From a bacterium (GTDB taxonomy: Bacteria; Vulcanimicrobiota; Vulcanimicrobiia; Vulcanimicrobiales; SCRA01): 55,334 bases of DNA. The notes beneath the pieces are model-generated. The model saw only the letters and a program-made list of their open reading frames with translations, did no database searches and was not told the origin of the DNA. Position 1 is the stretch's first letter; every line of letters begins with the position of its first letter. Positions 17,282-25,420 of the stretch are shown piece after piece. The stretch covers positions 1-55,334 of the forward strand of contig SCRA01000024.1 in NCBI GenBank assembly GCA_004297985.1, written 5' to 3'. Made by a program: the position numbers and the translations under genes.

Positions 17282-18181
17282 GTGAGGTCCATGGCGCTAC
17301 TCGAGCGGGCCATCGCGAGCCCGGGCTTTCAAGAGCGGTTCTTCTTCTTGGCGAAACGCTTCGTCGCCGGCGAGACGATCGAGTCGGCAATCGAGGCGGT
17401 TAGACGGCTCAATGCCGGCGGCCTCACGGCAACGCTCGACTTTCTTGGAGAGGACGTCTTCGAAGTCGCGGAAGCAAGGGCATCGGCATCGCAGACGCTG
17501 CAGACGGTCGAAGCCGTCGATCGCGCGGGCATCGACGCCAACATCTCGCTCAAACTTACCGCGCTGGGCCTCTCCATCGACGAGAGCCTTGCCGCCGAGC
17601 ACCTCTCGAAGATCGCCGAGCGTGCTTCGCGCAACCGAGATCCTTTCGTGCGCATCGATATGGAGGGCAGCGGCGTCGTGGACTCCACGCTTCGCACCTT
17701 CGAGCAGGTCTACGGCCAGCACAAGAACGTCGGCATCGTGCTGCAGTCGTACCTCCACCGTACCGAGCGCGACGTCGAACGCGCCATCGCCTTGGGTGCG
17801 CGCGTACGCATGGTGAAGGGCGCCTACAGGGAGCCTCCCTCGATCGCCTACAGAGACATGGCGGCGATTCGGCGCAACTACCTCAAGCTGGCGCGCTCGC
17901 TGTTGACGCACGGAAGCTATCCCGCCATCGCCACCCATGATCTCTCGCTGATCGAGGCCGTGAAGCGCATGACGGCGGAGTGCGGAATCGCGAAGGATCG
18001 ATTCGAGTTCCAGCTCCTCTACGGCATCCGCCCGGAGACGCAGCGCCAGCTCGTGGCGGAGGGGTACCGCGTGCGCGTCTACGTACCGTTCGGCACGCAC
18101 TGGTCGGGCTATTTCTACCGCCGGCTCGCCGAGCGCAAGGAGAACGTCTTCTTCGTTCTAGGCTCGCTCTTCAGCAAGTAA
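17282..18181 (+). CDS. Proline dehydrogenase (monofunctional)
   Basis: An FAD-dependent (betaalpha)8-barrel enzyme oxidising L-proline to pyrroline-5-carboxylate. The 299-residue protein has NISLKLTALGL, the FVRIDMEGS strand, LQSYLHRTERD, the RMVKGAYREP motif and C-terminal FQLLYGIRPE and YVPFGTHWSGYFYRRLAER, all typical of PutA/ProDH active sites. The length suits the monofunctional Gram-positive-like PutB type. The start may be the GTG at 17282 (AAGG four bases before) or the ATG at 17291. It follows the GGDEF gene after six bases, so kinase, cyclase and proline oxidation are co-transcribed. No P5C dehydrogenase is seen in the window. Confidence 0.93.
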   Translation: MRSMALLERAIASPGFQERFFFLAKRFVAGETIESAIEAVRRLNAGGLTATLDFLGEDVFEVAEARASASQTLQTVEAVDRAGIDANISLKLTALGLSIDESLAAEHLSKIAERASRNRDPFVRIDMEGSGVVDSTLRTFEQVYGQHKNVGIVLQSYLHRTERDVERAIALGARVRMVKGAYREPPSIAYRDMAAIRRNYLKLARSLLTHGSYPAIATHDLSLIEAVKRMTAECGIAKDRFEFQLLYGIRPETQRQLVAEGYRVRVYVPFGTHWSGYFYRRLAERKENVFFVLGSLFSK

Positions 18182-18510
18182 CCACGCCGCCCGTTTTCAC
18201 CCCGGCACCGGCTGCACGAAGGGTACTGGCGAGCAGCCCGCCGCCCCGCGAACGGGCCCGTTTCGAGTTCAAAGTTTCGATCGCCGGGCGCGCGGAGGGC
18301 CCGGAGGCGGGTAAGGGGATGGTAGGGACCGATGCCGCCCCTAGCGAGGAGCACGCAGAGAGCCGAGATCGCATGAACGCGCACGCCACCTCTCCTTACG
18401 AAACTTAGGGAGCCCATCGCGCGTTACATCATTGTAGGAATGCGTCGCGAGCGCCTTCCTCCGGGAGCGCCGTCCCTCGAGGACGAGTATGGAGGATAAC
18501 CCGGTTCATC
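18182..18510. other. Non-coding gap between proline dehydrogenase and KGG gene
   Basis: In these 329 bp I see no convincing coding frame. It holds a 12-bp palindrome AACGGGCCCGTT (18251-18262) and a later GGGCCC, which could fold into a terminator-like structure without a T-run. GGAGG at 18491-18495 lies 15 bases before the next ATG, further than usual. A promoter for the KGG gene should lie here, but I could not assign one. Confidence 0.5.
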
Positions 18511-18819
18511 ATGACGACCAAAAAGAACGGCGGTGGGATGACCGTCCGTGAAGCAGGCCAAAAAGGCGGAGAGACCGTCAAGCGCAAGTACGGGCCCGAG
18601 TTCTACGAATCGATCGGCCGCAAGGGCGGGCAGGCCACGAAAGCCGCGCACGGCCATGAGTTCTACGAACGCATCGGCAAGAAGGGCGGCAAGAAGGGCG
18701 GCGAGGCTACCCGTGACCGCTACGGGCCGACGTTCTACGAAACGATCGGTCAGAAGGGCGGGCAAAAGGTCAAGAAATTGATCGAAGAGGGCAAGAAGGC
18801 CGCGGCCAAGGCCAGTTAA
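18511..18819 (+). CDS. KGG-repeat stress protein (Con-10/YciG-like)
   Basis: A 102-residue, very basic, Gly/Lys-rich protein built from repeats of the form GxKGGxxxxxxYGxxFYExIG: KGG occurs at five positions, and Y/H-G-x-x-F-Y-E at three. This is the Con-10/KGG family found in stress-induced proteins such as YciG; members are probably intrinsically disordered and linked to general stress, desiccation or conidiation. No catalytic function is expected. The ATG at 18511 is preceded by GGAGG at a long distance. It is likely a single-gene unit. Confidence 0.88.
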   Translation: MTTKKNGGGMTVREAGQKGGETVKRKYGPEFYESIGRKGGQATKAAHGHEFYERIGKKGGKKGGEATRDRYGPTFYETIGQKGGQKVKKLIEEGKKAAAKAS

Positions 18820-18843
18820 GCCCACTGTACGAATGCACCGCAG

Positions 18844-19572
18844 ATGATGAGACGGATCGCCGTCGCGCTGTTGCTCTGCGTGTCGGGTGCGTCCGGAGCG
18901 GCGTGGGGCGCCGCTGCTCCGGTGCCGGTCGCGGCGCCGTCGCCCTCGCCGGCGCCAAAGGACGTGTTGCCCGTGAACAGCTCGCTCGTGCTCGAGCTCG
19001 ACGATGAAATCAGCACGGCCACAACGAGCGAAGGACGGACGTTCCGTGCGCACCTCGCCTCCGCACTGATGCTGAGCGGCGTCAAGGTCGCAGCGGCCGG
19101 CACCCCGGTGATCGGTACCGTTACCTTTGTACGCCACGCCGCGGCCCCCGACAAGGACGGCTACATGAGCGTGCGCTTCTCATCGCTCCCGCTCGCGGGG
19201 GGCATCACGTTGCCATTACGTCCGCTCAGCGCTACGTGGAGCATTCACGTCACCGGCGGCCAGGAGAGCACCTCCGCGGTGACCGACGACATCAAAGACA
19301 TCTTCGTTCCGTATCATTTCCTCTATCGCCAGTTTCGCAAGGGGAGTGATCTCGATCTCAAGCCTGGCTCGACCGTCCACGCACTCACGATGGGGACGGT
19401 GCGCCTGATCGCGGGCGCCCCGCGGGTGGAGCTGCTGGACCCTGTGCGCCTGGGAACCTCGGTACCGTACACGGTGGTAACGCCGATCCCGCTCTTCACG
19501 CCAGAGCCGCTCATCACGGCAACTCCAAAGCCGAGCCCGTCTCCCACTCCAGGCGCAACGCCGGGCTCGTAG
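18844..19572 (+). CDS. Secreted Pro-rich protein of unknown function
   Basis: I do not recognise this gene. The 242-residue product has a clear signal peptide (MMRRIAVALLLCVSGASGAAWG), a Pro/Ala/Ser linker (about 25-42), a central beta-rich region (LVLELDDEIST..., GTPVIGTVTFV, MSVRFSSLPLAGG) and a C-terminal Pro/Thr/Ser tail (PSPSPTPGATPGS). The central part resembles a small beta-barrel seen in cell-envelope proteins, but I cannot place it in a family. It lies 24 bp after the KGG gene and 43 bp before rfbB, same strand. A periplasmic or surface location is inferred. Confidence 0.75.
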   Translation: MMRRIAVALLLCVSGASGAAWGAAAPVPVAAPSPSPAPKDVLPVNSSLVLELDDEISTATTSEGRTFRAHLASALMLSGVKVAAAGTPVIGTVTFVRHAAAPDKDGYMSVRFSSLPLAGGITLPLRPLSATWSIHVTGGQESTSAVTDDIKDIFVPYHFLYRQFRKGSDLDLKPGSTVHALTMGTVRLIAGAPRVELLDPVRLGTSVPYTVVTPIPLFTPEPLITATPKPSPSPTPGATPGS

Positions 19573-19615
19573 ACTCCGGCGCGCGGAGGGGACGGCGGCG
19601 CCGCCTGAGAACCGC

Positions 19616-20635
19616 ATGGCCGTGAAACTCCTGGTCACCGGTGGTTGCGGTTTCATCGGCTCGAATTTCGTGCGCCTCATGCTGCGTACGCATGCGAACT
19701 GGTCGATCGTCAACTTCGACAAGCTCACCTATGCCGGCAATCCGGCCAATCTCCGCAGCGTCGAACACGATCCTCGCTACCGCTTCCACCGCGGCGACAT
19801 CTGCGAGGAGGCGGCGGTCGAGGCGGCCATCGGCGACGGCGTCGACGCCGTCGTCAACTTCGCCGCCGAGACGCACGTCGATCGCAGCATCGCCGACCCT
19901 GAAGCCTTCCTGCGTACCGACATCCTCGGCACACACGTGCTGCTGGAAGCCGTGCGCCGTCATGGCGTCGCGCGCTTTCTCCAAGTCTCGACCGACGAGG
20001 TCTACGGCCACGTGGCGGAGGGCTCGTCGCATGAGCGCTACCCGCTGGCGCCGCGCAGTCCGTATGCCGCCAGCAAAGCCGGTGGAGATCTCCAGGTGCA
20101 GGCTTACCACGTGACCTACGGCACGCCGGTGCTGATCACGCGCGGCTCGAATACCTACGGCCCGTACCAATACCCCGAGAAGCTGATCCCGCTCTTCGTG
20201 ACCAATCTCATCGAGGACCAGCAGGTTCCGGTGTACGGTGACGGGCTTCAAGTGCGTGACTGGCTCCACGTCGACGATCACTGCCGCGGCATCGAGCACG
20301 TCCTGCTCCACGGCACGCCAGGCCACGCGTACAACGTGGGCGGCGGCAACGAGCGCACCAATCTGGAGATCACGCATAGGCTCCTCGCCCAGCTCGGTAA
20401 GGATCCGGAGCGCTACGTCCGCCATGTCGAGGATCGTCCGGGTCACGATCGCCGCTACGCGCTGGACACCTCAAAGCTGCGCGCCTTGGGCTGGAGCCCG
20501 CGTGTGGGCTTCGAGCAGGGGCTGGCCGAGACGGTCACCTGGTACCGGGAGCACGAAGTGTGGTGGCGCCCGATCCGCTCCGGCGAGTTCGCCGCCTACT
20601 ACCGCCAGCAGTACGCTAATCGAGGTACAGAATGA
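19616..20635 (+). CDS. rfbB: dTDP-glucose 4,6-dehydratase
   Basis: An NAD-dependent short-chain dehydrogenase/reductase of the dTDP-sugar pathway converting dTDP-glucose to the 4-keto-6-deoxy sugar. The 339-residue protein has TGGCGFIGSN (8-17), NFAAETHVDRS, the catalytic STDEVYG and the YAASK pair, then RGSNTYGPYQYPEKLIP and VRDWLHVDDHC, all RmlB signatures. It overlaps rfbA by four bases (ATGA). The rfbC and rfbD genes needed for dTDP-rhamnose are not in the window. Confidence 0.95.
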   Translation: MAVKLLVTGGCGFIGSNFVRLMLRTHANWSIVNFDKLTYAGNPANLRSVEHDPRYRFHRGDICEEAAVEAAIGDGVDAVVNFAAETHVDRSIADPEAFLRTDILGTHVLLEAVRRHGVARFLQVSTDEVYGHVAEGSSHERYPLAPRSPYAASKAGGDLQVQAYHVTYGTPVLITRGSNTYGPYQYPEKLIPLFVTNLIEDQQVPVYGDGLQVRDWLHVDDHCRGIEHVLLHGTPGHAYNVGGGNERTNLEITHRLLAQLGKDPERYVRHVEDRPGHDRRYALDTSKLRALGWSPRVGFEQGLAETVTWYREHEVWWRPIRSGEFAAYYRQQYANRGTE

Positions 20636-21381
20636 AGGGTGTGATTCTAGCGGGGGGCCTCGGCAGCCGCCTTCGTCCGCTGACCAAGATCACCAACAAG
20701 CATCTTCTGCCTATCTACGATCGCCCGATGATCTACTATCCCCTGCAGACGATGGTGAGCGCGGGGATCGAGGATATCATGATCGTCACCGGCGGCAACA
20801 GCGCCGGGGATTTCTTACGCTTGCTGGGTAACGGCCGCGAGTTCGGCCTCAAGGACATCTACTATACCTATCAGGAGGGTGAAGGCGGCATCGCCGACGC
20901 ACTCAAACTTGCCGAGCACTTCGCCGACGGCGAGCGCATTGCGGTGATCCTCGGCGACAACATCTTCGCGGACGATATCTCGCCGTACGTGCGGGCCTTC
21001 GAACGACAGCCGTCCGGGGCACGCATCCTGCTCAAGGAGGTCACCGACCCCCAGCGCTTCGGCGTTCCCGAGCTCGATGGCGAGCGCATCGTGCGCATCG
21101 AGGAGAAGCCGAAGGATCCCAAGAGTTCCTACGCCGTAACGGGGATCTACATGTACGACGGGCGGGTCTTCGACTATTGCCGCACGCTCAAGCCGAGCCA
21201 CCGCGGCGAGTTGGAGATCACCGATGTCAACAACGCCTACATCGCGGCCGGCGACCTCTACTCGGACGTGCTGCGGGGATGGTGGACCGACGCGGGAACC
21301 TTCGAGAGCCTCCACCTGGCCAATCGCCTCGTTGCGGAGCGCGCCGGATGGTCGGAGGCGGCCGTCACCGCCGCAGGCTAG
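20632..21381 (+). CDS. rfbA: Glucose-1-phosphate thymidylyltransferase (short form)
   Basis: A nucleotidyltransferase making dTDP-glucose from dTTP and glucose-1-phosphate. The 249-residue protein has the N-terminal GGLGSRLRPLT signature, KHLLPIYDRPMIYYPL, the metal-binding ILGDNIF, and FGVPELDG, VRIEEKPKDPKSSYAVTGIYMYD and WTDAGTFES. It is about 40 residues shorter than E. coli RmlA, lacking the C-terminal dimer arm, as in other short-form homologues. It is coupled to rfbB, and its TAG abuts the stop codon of the convergent VanZ-like gene. Confidence 0.93.
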   Translation: MKGVILAGGLGSRLRPLTKITNKHLLPIYDRPMIYYPLQTMVSAGIEDIMIVTGGNSAGDFLRLLGNGREFGLKDIYYTYQEGEGGIADALKLAEHFADGERIAVILGDNIFADDISPYVRAFERQPSGARILLKEVTDPQRFGVPELDGERIVRIEEKPKDPKSSYAVTGIYMYDGRVFDYCRTLKPSHRGELEITDVNNAYIAAGDLYSDVLRGWWTDAGTFESLHLANRLVAERAGWSEAAVTAAG

Positions 21382-21816
21382 CTACGACTCGGGCCGAGCG
21401 TGGCGCCGCTGCTCGCGCCGGCCCCGGCGCCGCGTGAACGCCAGCGCCCATACGGCGATCAGCCCGCCGATCGTCCCCGTGAAGACATCGATCACGTTCC
21501 AGCGGTACGGCTCGATCGGCACGCCGAGATAGCGGTCGTAGTAGTGTTGCGCCACTTCGATGAAGGCGGAGAAGATCGTGCCGGTCAACACCGGCAGCGC
21601 CCAATCGGCGCGACCCCGATCGTGCTCGGCGGCACGCCCCACGCAGAACGAGATGATCACGAAGCACGCGGTGGCCATGACCTTGCGCGGCAGCACGTGC
21701 CAGTGGCCGGGCACCAGACTGACCGAGAAGTCGTAGACGCCTTCCTGCATCGAGAGAAAGAGAAACGCCGCCGCGAAGACGACGGCGGCGATCCACCACT
21801 TGACGGAGGCTGTCAC
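21382..21816 (-). CDS. VanZ-like small membrane protein
   Basis: A 144-residue protein with about four hydrophobic helices (WWIAAVVFAAAFLFLSM, VMATACFVIISFCVG, LPVLTGTIFSAFIEVAQ, VIDVFTGTIGGLIAVWAL) and an Arg-rich C-terminus. The F-I-E-x-x-Q and N-V-x-D-x-x-x-x-x-x-G pattern fits the VanZ-like family, whose founding member confers low-level teicoplanin resistance. The function in most bacteria is unknown. It starts with GTG one base after the rpoD stop, with GAGG overlapping the rpoD end, so it is co-transcribed with the sigma factor gene. Confidence 0.72.
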   Translation of the reverse strand: MTASVKWWIAAVVFAAAFLFLSMQEGVYDFSVSLVPGHWHVLPRKVMATACFVIISFCVGRAAEHDRGRADWALPVLTGTIFSAFIEVAQHYYDRYLGVPIEPYRWNVIDVFTGTIGGLIAVWALAFTRRRGRREQRRHARPES

Positions 21817-21817
21817 C

Positions 21818-23008
21818 TCATTCGTTGTTCCAGTAGTCCTTCAACGCTTTGCCGCGCGAAGGATGACGCAGCTTCCGCAGCGCCTTGGCCTCGATCTGCC
21901 GGATGCGCTCGCGCGTCACGCCGAATTCCTGGCCTACTTCCTCGAGCGTGCGTTGGTGGCCGTCCTCGAGGCCGAAGCGCAGCACGAGAACCTTACGCTC
22001 GCGGTCGGTGAGGTTCTTGAGGACGTCCTGCATCTTTTCTTTGAGCAGCATGACGCTGGCAGCCTCGGCGGGGGCCACGGCCTCGTCGTCCGGAATGAAG
22101 TCGCCCAGATGCGAGTCTTCCTCCTCGCCGATCGGCGTCTCCAGCGAGATCGGCTCCTGCGAGATCTTCATGACCTCGCGCACCTTCTCGGTGGTCAGCC
22201 CCATCTCGGCGGCGATCTCCTCAACCGTCGGCTCGCGCCCCTTCTCCTGCAGCAGCTGGCGCGAGACCTTGATCAGACGGTTGATGGTTTCGACCATATG
22301 CACTGGGATGCGGATGGTGCGTGCCTGATCGGCAAGCGCACGCGTAATCGCCTGACGAATCCACCACGTGGCGTAGGTAGAGAACTTGTAGCCCTTGCGG
22401 TAGTCGAACTTCTCAACGGCGCGGATCAGCCCGAGATTTCCCTCTTGAATCAAATCGAGGAAGAGCATTCCGCGGCCGACATACTTCTTCGCAATCGAGA
22501 CCACGAGGCGTAGGTTAGCCTCGGTAAGCTTACGCTTGGACTCTTCGCCCTGCCAGACGACTCGCGAATCCGGTTCCTCGCCCGGCGCGGGCTCATGCTC
22601 ACCAGCCTCGATGGCTTGCGCCAAACGACGCTCGTCTTCCATGCTCAGGAGCGGGACGCGCCCGATCTCCTTGAGATACATGCGGACAGGATCGTCGAGT
22701 GAGAGCCCACCGGCAATCGCGCTATCGTCGCGGACGCTCTCGCTCTCGTCATCGCTATCCTCGGCCCGCGGCGCCTTCTGTTCGTCGACGATCTCAATGC
22801 CCATGCCCGCGAGATCTTCGAAGAGGTCGTCGATGCGCTCTGGACTCACGTCTTCCGGCGAATTGTCGAAGATCGCGTTGACCTCTTCGTAGGTCAGCGT
22901 CTTCAGCTTCTTGCCCTTCTCGATAAGCCGTTTGATCTGCTCGTCAAGCGAGAGCTGCGGACCGCCACGCTCGGTAGCGGCGGCCTTCTTTGGCGCCTTA
23001 CGCGGCAC
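21818..23008 (-). CDS. rpoD: Primary RNA polymerase sigma factor (RpoD/SigA)
   Basis: The housekeeping sigma70 factor. The 396-residue protein has a region 1.1-like acidic N-terminus, region 1.2 ([18 protein letters not shown]), region 2 ([25 protein letters not shown] and [18 protein letters not shown] for -10 recognition), region 3 and region 4 ([37 protein letters not shown]). I chose the GTG at 23008 because AGGAGG stands six bases upstream. It follows dnaG in the same direction, as in the classical dnaG-rpoD macromolecular-synthesis operon, here without rpsU. The 157-bp spacer may hold a promoter, but I see no clear one. Confidence 0.96.
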   Translation of the reverse strand: MPRKAPKKAAATERGGPQLSLDEQIKRLIEKGKKLKTLTYEEVNAIFDNSPEDVSPERIDDLFEDLAGMGIEIVDEQKAPRAEDSDDESESVRDDSAIAGGLSLDDPVRMYLKEIGRVPLLSMEDERRLAQAIEAGEHEPAPGEEPDSRVVWQGEESKRKLTEANLRLVVSIAKKYVGRGMLFLDLIQEGNLGLIRAVEKFDYRKGYKFSTYATWWIRQAITRALADQARTIRIPVHMVETINRLIKVSRQLLQEKGREPTVEEIAAEMGLTTEKVREVMKISQEPISLETPIGEEEDSHLGDFIPDDEAVAPAEAASVMLLKEKMQDVLKNLTDRERKVLVLRFGLEDGHQRTLEEVGQEFGVTRERIRQIEAKALRKLRHPSRGKALKDYWNNE

Positions 23009-23165
23009 GACTCCCCTCCTTTCCAATAGAATGACCGGGCAACCACGGCGTCCCATCTCTGAGACACCCGCGGCACCCCGAGCGTTGCCGACACCATTCG
23101 GGACGGCTCTCCCTGCACCCGTTCGAGCGGCGGACGCGAAGAGCCAACCTCAATACGTTGGGACC

Positions 23166-24953
23166 CTACCGTTTCCCCTGCAAGCGATGACGAATTGCCT
23201 GGGACTCATCGCGCAGCTCGGCGGGAACACCATCGCCTTGGGCATACTTCTGCTCGATCTCGCGCTCCAACTCGCCCAGGCGCCTGCGATCTCCCCGCTG
23301 AGCGAGGTCCGCGGCGAAGCGTTGAACCTGCTCTTCTAATGCCTCGGGGGCCAGCGCTTGGCTGGCGGCGGCGGCCGTCGACGAGAGGACGTCAGCCAGT
23401 GCCCCTGCGGCCTCCTCGTCGTCGCCGAGGAAGGCGAATGGCTCGATGCCGGCCTCGAGCTGCCCGCGGTGGGCCAGCAGGGCGCCGTAGAGCCGCCGAT
23501 AGACGGGATCCTCGATGGACTCCAACCGCACGCTCGACGCAACGGTTTCAAGCAGCGCCGGCTGGGCGAGTAGAGTCGCGAGAAAGTCGCGTTCGCGCGG
23601 GTGCCGTTGCGGTATCGCGGGGGCATAGCGTGTGAAGGCGCGGGTTCCCGCGGCCGGCCGCTCGGCCCGGTGCCACGCCTCGGCGAGAAAGCGGCTGGCG
23701 CGGACTTCCTGGGGATCCACGCCCAGCCGGCGGCAGAGCTGCACCAGCCAGTAGTCGCGCTCCAGCTCGTCGATCCCGGCGATCTCGCGGGCGACCGCGC
23801 GCAGCACGTCGGCGCGGCTGGCCGCACCTTCACGGATGCGCTGGTAGGCGCGCTCGATCTTGTAGCTCTCCCACGGCACCGCCGCCCCGAGCAAGCCCGC
23901 GAAGGCCTCCGCACCCCGCCCGCGGACGAACGAGTCGGGATCTTCTCCGCTCGGCAGCAGGACGATCTGCGCCTCGATGCCCGCCGCCCGCAGCGTGTCG
24001 ACGCTCTTGGACGTGGCGTTGGCTCCGGCGCCGTCACCGTCGAAGCAGAGGAACGCCCGCTGCGCGTAGCGGTGCAGCTCCCCCGCCTGCTCCGCCGTGA
24101 ACGAGGTGCCCAGCGACGCCACGGCGGACGCGAAGCCGGCCTCGTGAAGCGCGATGCAGTCGAGGTAGCCCTCGACGATGATCGCCGCCCCCGCCTGCGC
24201 GATAGCCCGGCGCGCGACGTTGAGCGCGAAAAGGTGGCGCCCCTTTGTGTAAACCGCCGTCCCCGCTGTGTTGAGATACTTCGGTTCCTGGTCGCCCAAG
24301 GCACGCCCGCCGAAAGCGATCACTTCACCCGTGGGCGCATAGGTGGGGATCATCAGCCGCCCGCGATAGAAGTCGTACGGGCCGCGCTGCCCTGGCTTCA
24401 GGAGGCCCGCGCGTGCAGCGATCTCGAGATCGATGCCCTGGGTTTGCAGGTAGCCGACGAGCCCGTCCCAACGCTCGGGCGCGTAGCCGATCTTGAAGGC
24501 GGTGAGCGTGGCCTCCGAGAGGCCGCGCTTGGCGCAGTAGAGACGCCCCGCGTCGTTGTCGGCGCCGCGGCGCAACTGCTCTTGAAAGTAGACGACAGCG
24601 GCCGCGTTAGCCTCGTAGATGGCCTCACGCTCGGAGCGGTGGCGCGCCATCGCCGGCGTCTCCTCCTCCACTTCGACGCCGGCGCGCTTGGCGAGCAAAC
24701 GCACCGCCTCAGGAAAGCTGACGCTCTCGATGAGTTCGATGAACTTGAAGAGCCCTCCGCCCTGCCCGCAGCCGAAGCACTTGAAGAAGCCCTTCTCCCC
24801 CGCGACGCTGAAGCTGGGCGTGCGCTCGTTGTGAAACGGGCAGAGGCCGACGTAATCCTTGCCCCGCTTGCGCAACTGCACGTAGGAGCCCACGACCTCC
24901 ACCAACGGGAGGCGCGCTTGGATCTCGGTCAAGACGGAGTCAGCGATCGCCAC
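23166..24953 (-). CDS. dnaG: DNA primase
   Basis: Synthesises RNA primers at the replication fork. The 595-residue protein has an N-terminal zinc ribbon (CPFHNERTPSF ... CFGCGQGG, about residues 38-64), a TOPRIM core with EGYLD and the acidic FDGDGAG motif, and a C-terminal helicase-binding region rich in Ala/Glu (about 430-595). The start codon is GTG. The upstream 467-bp region contains a LexA-like box about 100 bp from the start. rpoD follows 157 bp downstream. Confidence 0.96.
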   Translation of the reverse strand: MAIADSVLTEIQARLPLVEVVGSYVQLRKRGKDYVGLCPFHNERTPSFSVAGEKGFFKCFGCGQGGGLFKFIELIESVSFPEAVRLLAKRAGVEVEEETPAMARHRSEREAIYEANAAAVVYFQEQLRRGADNDAGRLYCAKRGLSEATLTAFKIGYAPERWDGLVGYLQTQGIDLEIAARAGLLKPGQRGPYDFYRGRLMIPTYAPTGEVIAFGGRALGDQEPKYLNTAGTAVYTKGRHLFALNVARRAIAQAGAAIIVEGYLDCIALHEAGFASAVASLGTSFTAEQAGELHRYAQRAFLCFDGDGAGANATSKSVDTLRAAGIEAQIVLLPSGEDPDSFVRGRGAEAFAGLLGAAVPWESYKIERAYQRIREGAASRADVLRAVAREIAGIDELERDYWLVQLCRRLGVDPQEVRASRFLAEAWHRAERPAAGTRAFTRYAPAIPQRHPRERDFLATLLAQPALLETVASSVRLESIEDPVYRRLYGALLAHRGQLEAGIEPFAFLGDDEEAAGALADVLSSTAAAASQALAPEALEEQVQRFAADLAQRGDRRRLGELEREIEQKYAQGDGVPAELRDESQAIRHRLQGKR

Positions 24954-25051
24954 GGAGCTGCCTACGTTCGCACGGGCTCCTGTGGGCGACCCTGTGGAGC
25001 GCGGCGGGTAAGTCTCGTTTTCCGTGGATGGTCTGTGGAAATCTCCATATA

Positions 25052-25065
25052 CGAACGCACGTTCG
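25052..25065. promoter_or_regulatory. LexA-like SOS box
   Basis: CGAACGCACGTTCG is a perfect palindrome of the form CGAAC-N4-GTTCG, the core of the Gram-positive/actinobacterial LexA site. It lies 99 bp upstream of the dnaG start and about 355 bp upstream of the HD-hydrolase start. A TATATG on the minus strand directly follows it and could be a -10 element for dnaG. Confidence 0.45.
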
Positions 25066-25071
25066 CTTCGC

Positions 25072-25202
25072 GGCGGGACGCGCCCCTTCCGGGGACGCGC
25101 GTCGGCGCGCGCCCCTGCGCGCCTCCTGCTCCCTTCGCGCGCGCTCTCGCCCTCCGTGGCTCCGCGCGCGCCTCAGAGGCCCCGTTCGGGACGCATCCCG
25201 CC
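25072..25202 (-). repeat. GC-rich structured repeat element, copy A
   Basis: A 131-bp unit closed by terminal inverted repeats GGCGGGACGCG (25072-25082) and CGCATCCCGCC (25192-25202), which pair with one G-U wobble. Its reverse complement aligns with the second unit at 25269-25403 over most of the length, for example GAGGCGCGCGCGGAGCCA in A against GAGGCGCGAGCGGAACCA in B, and GGGAGCAGGAG against GGGCAGCAGGAG. It also contains an internal CCCC-TTCC-GGGG hairpin. I see no coding sense in it. Confidence 0.6.
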
Positions 25203-25268
25203 TCTTCGCTCACGACCATCCCCGCGAGAACGTACTCTAAGCGCTTACGGGAGCGCTTCACCCGACGA

Positions 25269-25403
25269 GGCGGGGCACTCAGCGCAAAGCGGGGGCTCCG
25301 AGGCGCGAGCGGAACCAGGATGGTGGAGCGAAGCGCGAGGGCAGCAGGAGCGGCACACGGAGGTGCCGCGACGGGCGGCCCCGCGTGCGGTGAGTGCCCC
25401 GCC
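25269..25403 (+). repeat. GC-rich structured repeat element, copy B
   Basis: A 135-bp unit bounded by a perfect 12-bp inverted repeat, GGCGGGGCACTC (25269-25280) and GAGTGCCCCGCC (25392-25403). Inside are a second helix (GCGGGG/CCCCGC), a GCTCC/GGAGC stem with an ACCA-GGA-TGGT tip, and a 7-bp hairpin GCGGCAC-ACGGAG-GTGCCGC (25350-25369). The right end touches the GAGGAG ribosome site of the HD-hydrolase gene, so it would form the folded 5' leader of that mRNA. It is an inverted, diverged copy of the 25072-25202 unit. Confidence 0.6.
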
Positions 25404-25420
25404 GAGGAGTAGCGCAAACG

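Noticed and set aside
25350-25384. T-box antiterminator resemblance (GGAGGTGCCGCG)
   Set aside because: The motif does not match the T-box core, there is no specifier loop, and the downstream gene is not an aminoacylation or amino-acid gene.
25269-25403. 6S, SRP or RNase P RNA
   Set aside because: The terminal helix and size are vaguely compatible, but I could not find the conserved core sequences of any of these RNAs, and the near copy at 25072-25202 argues for a repeat.
23601-25412. 603-codon plus-strand frame across dnaG and the spacer
   Set aside because: Antisense of DnaG; the part over the spacer reads through the structured repeats and has no protein-like features.
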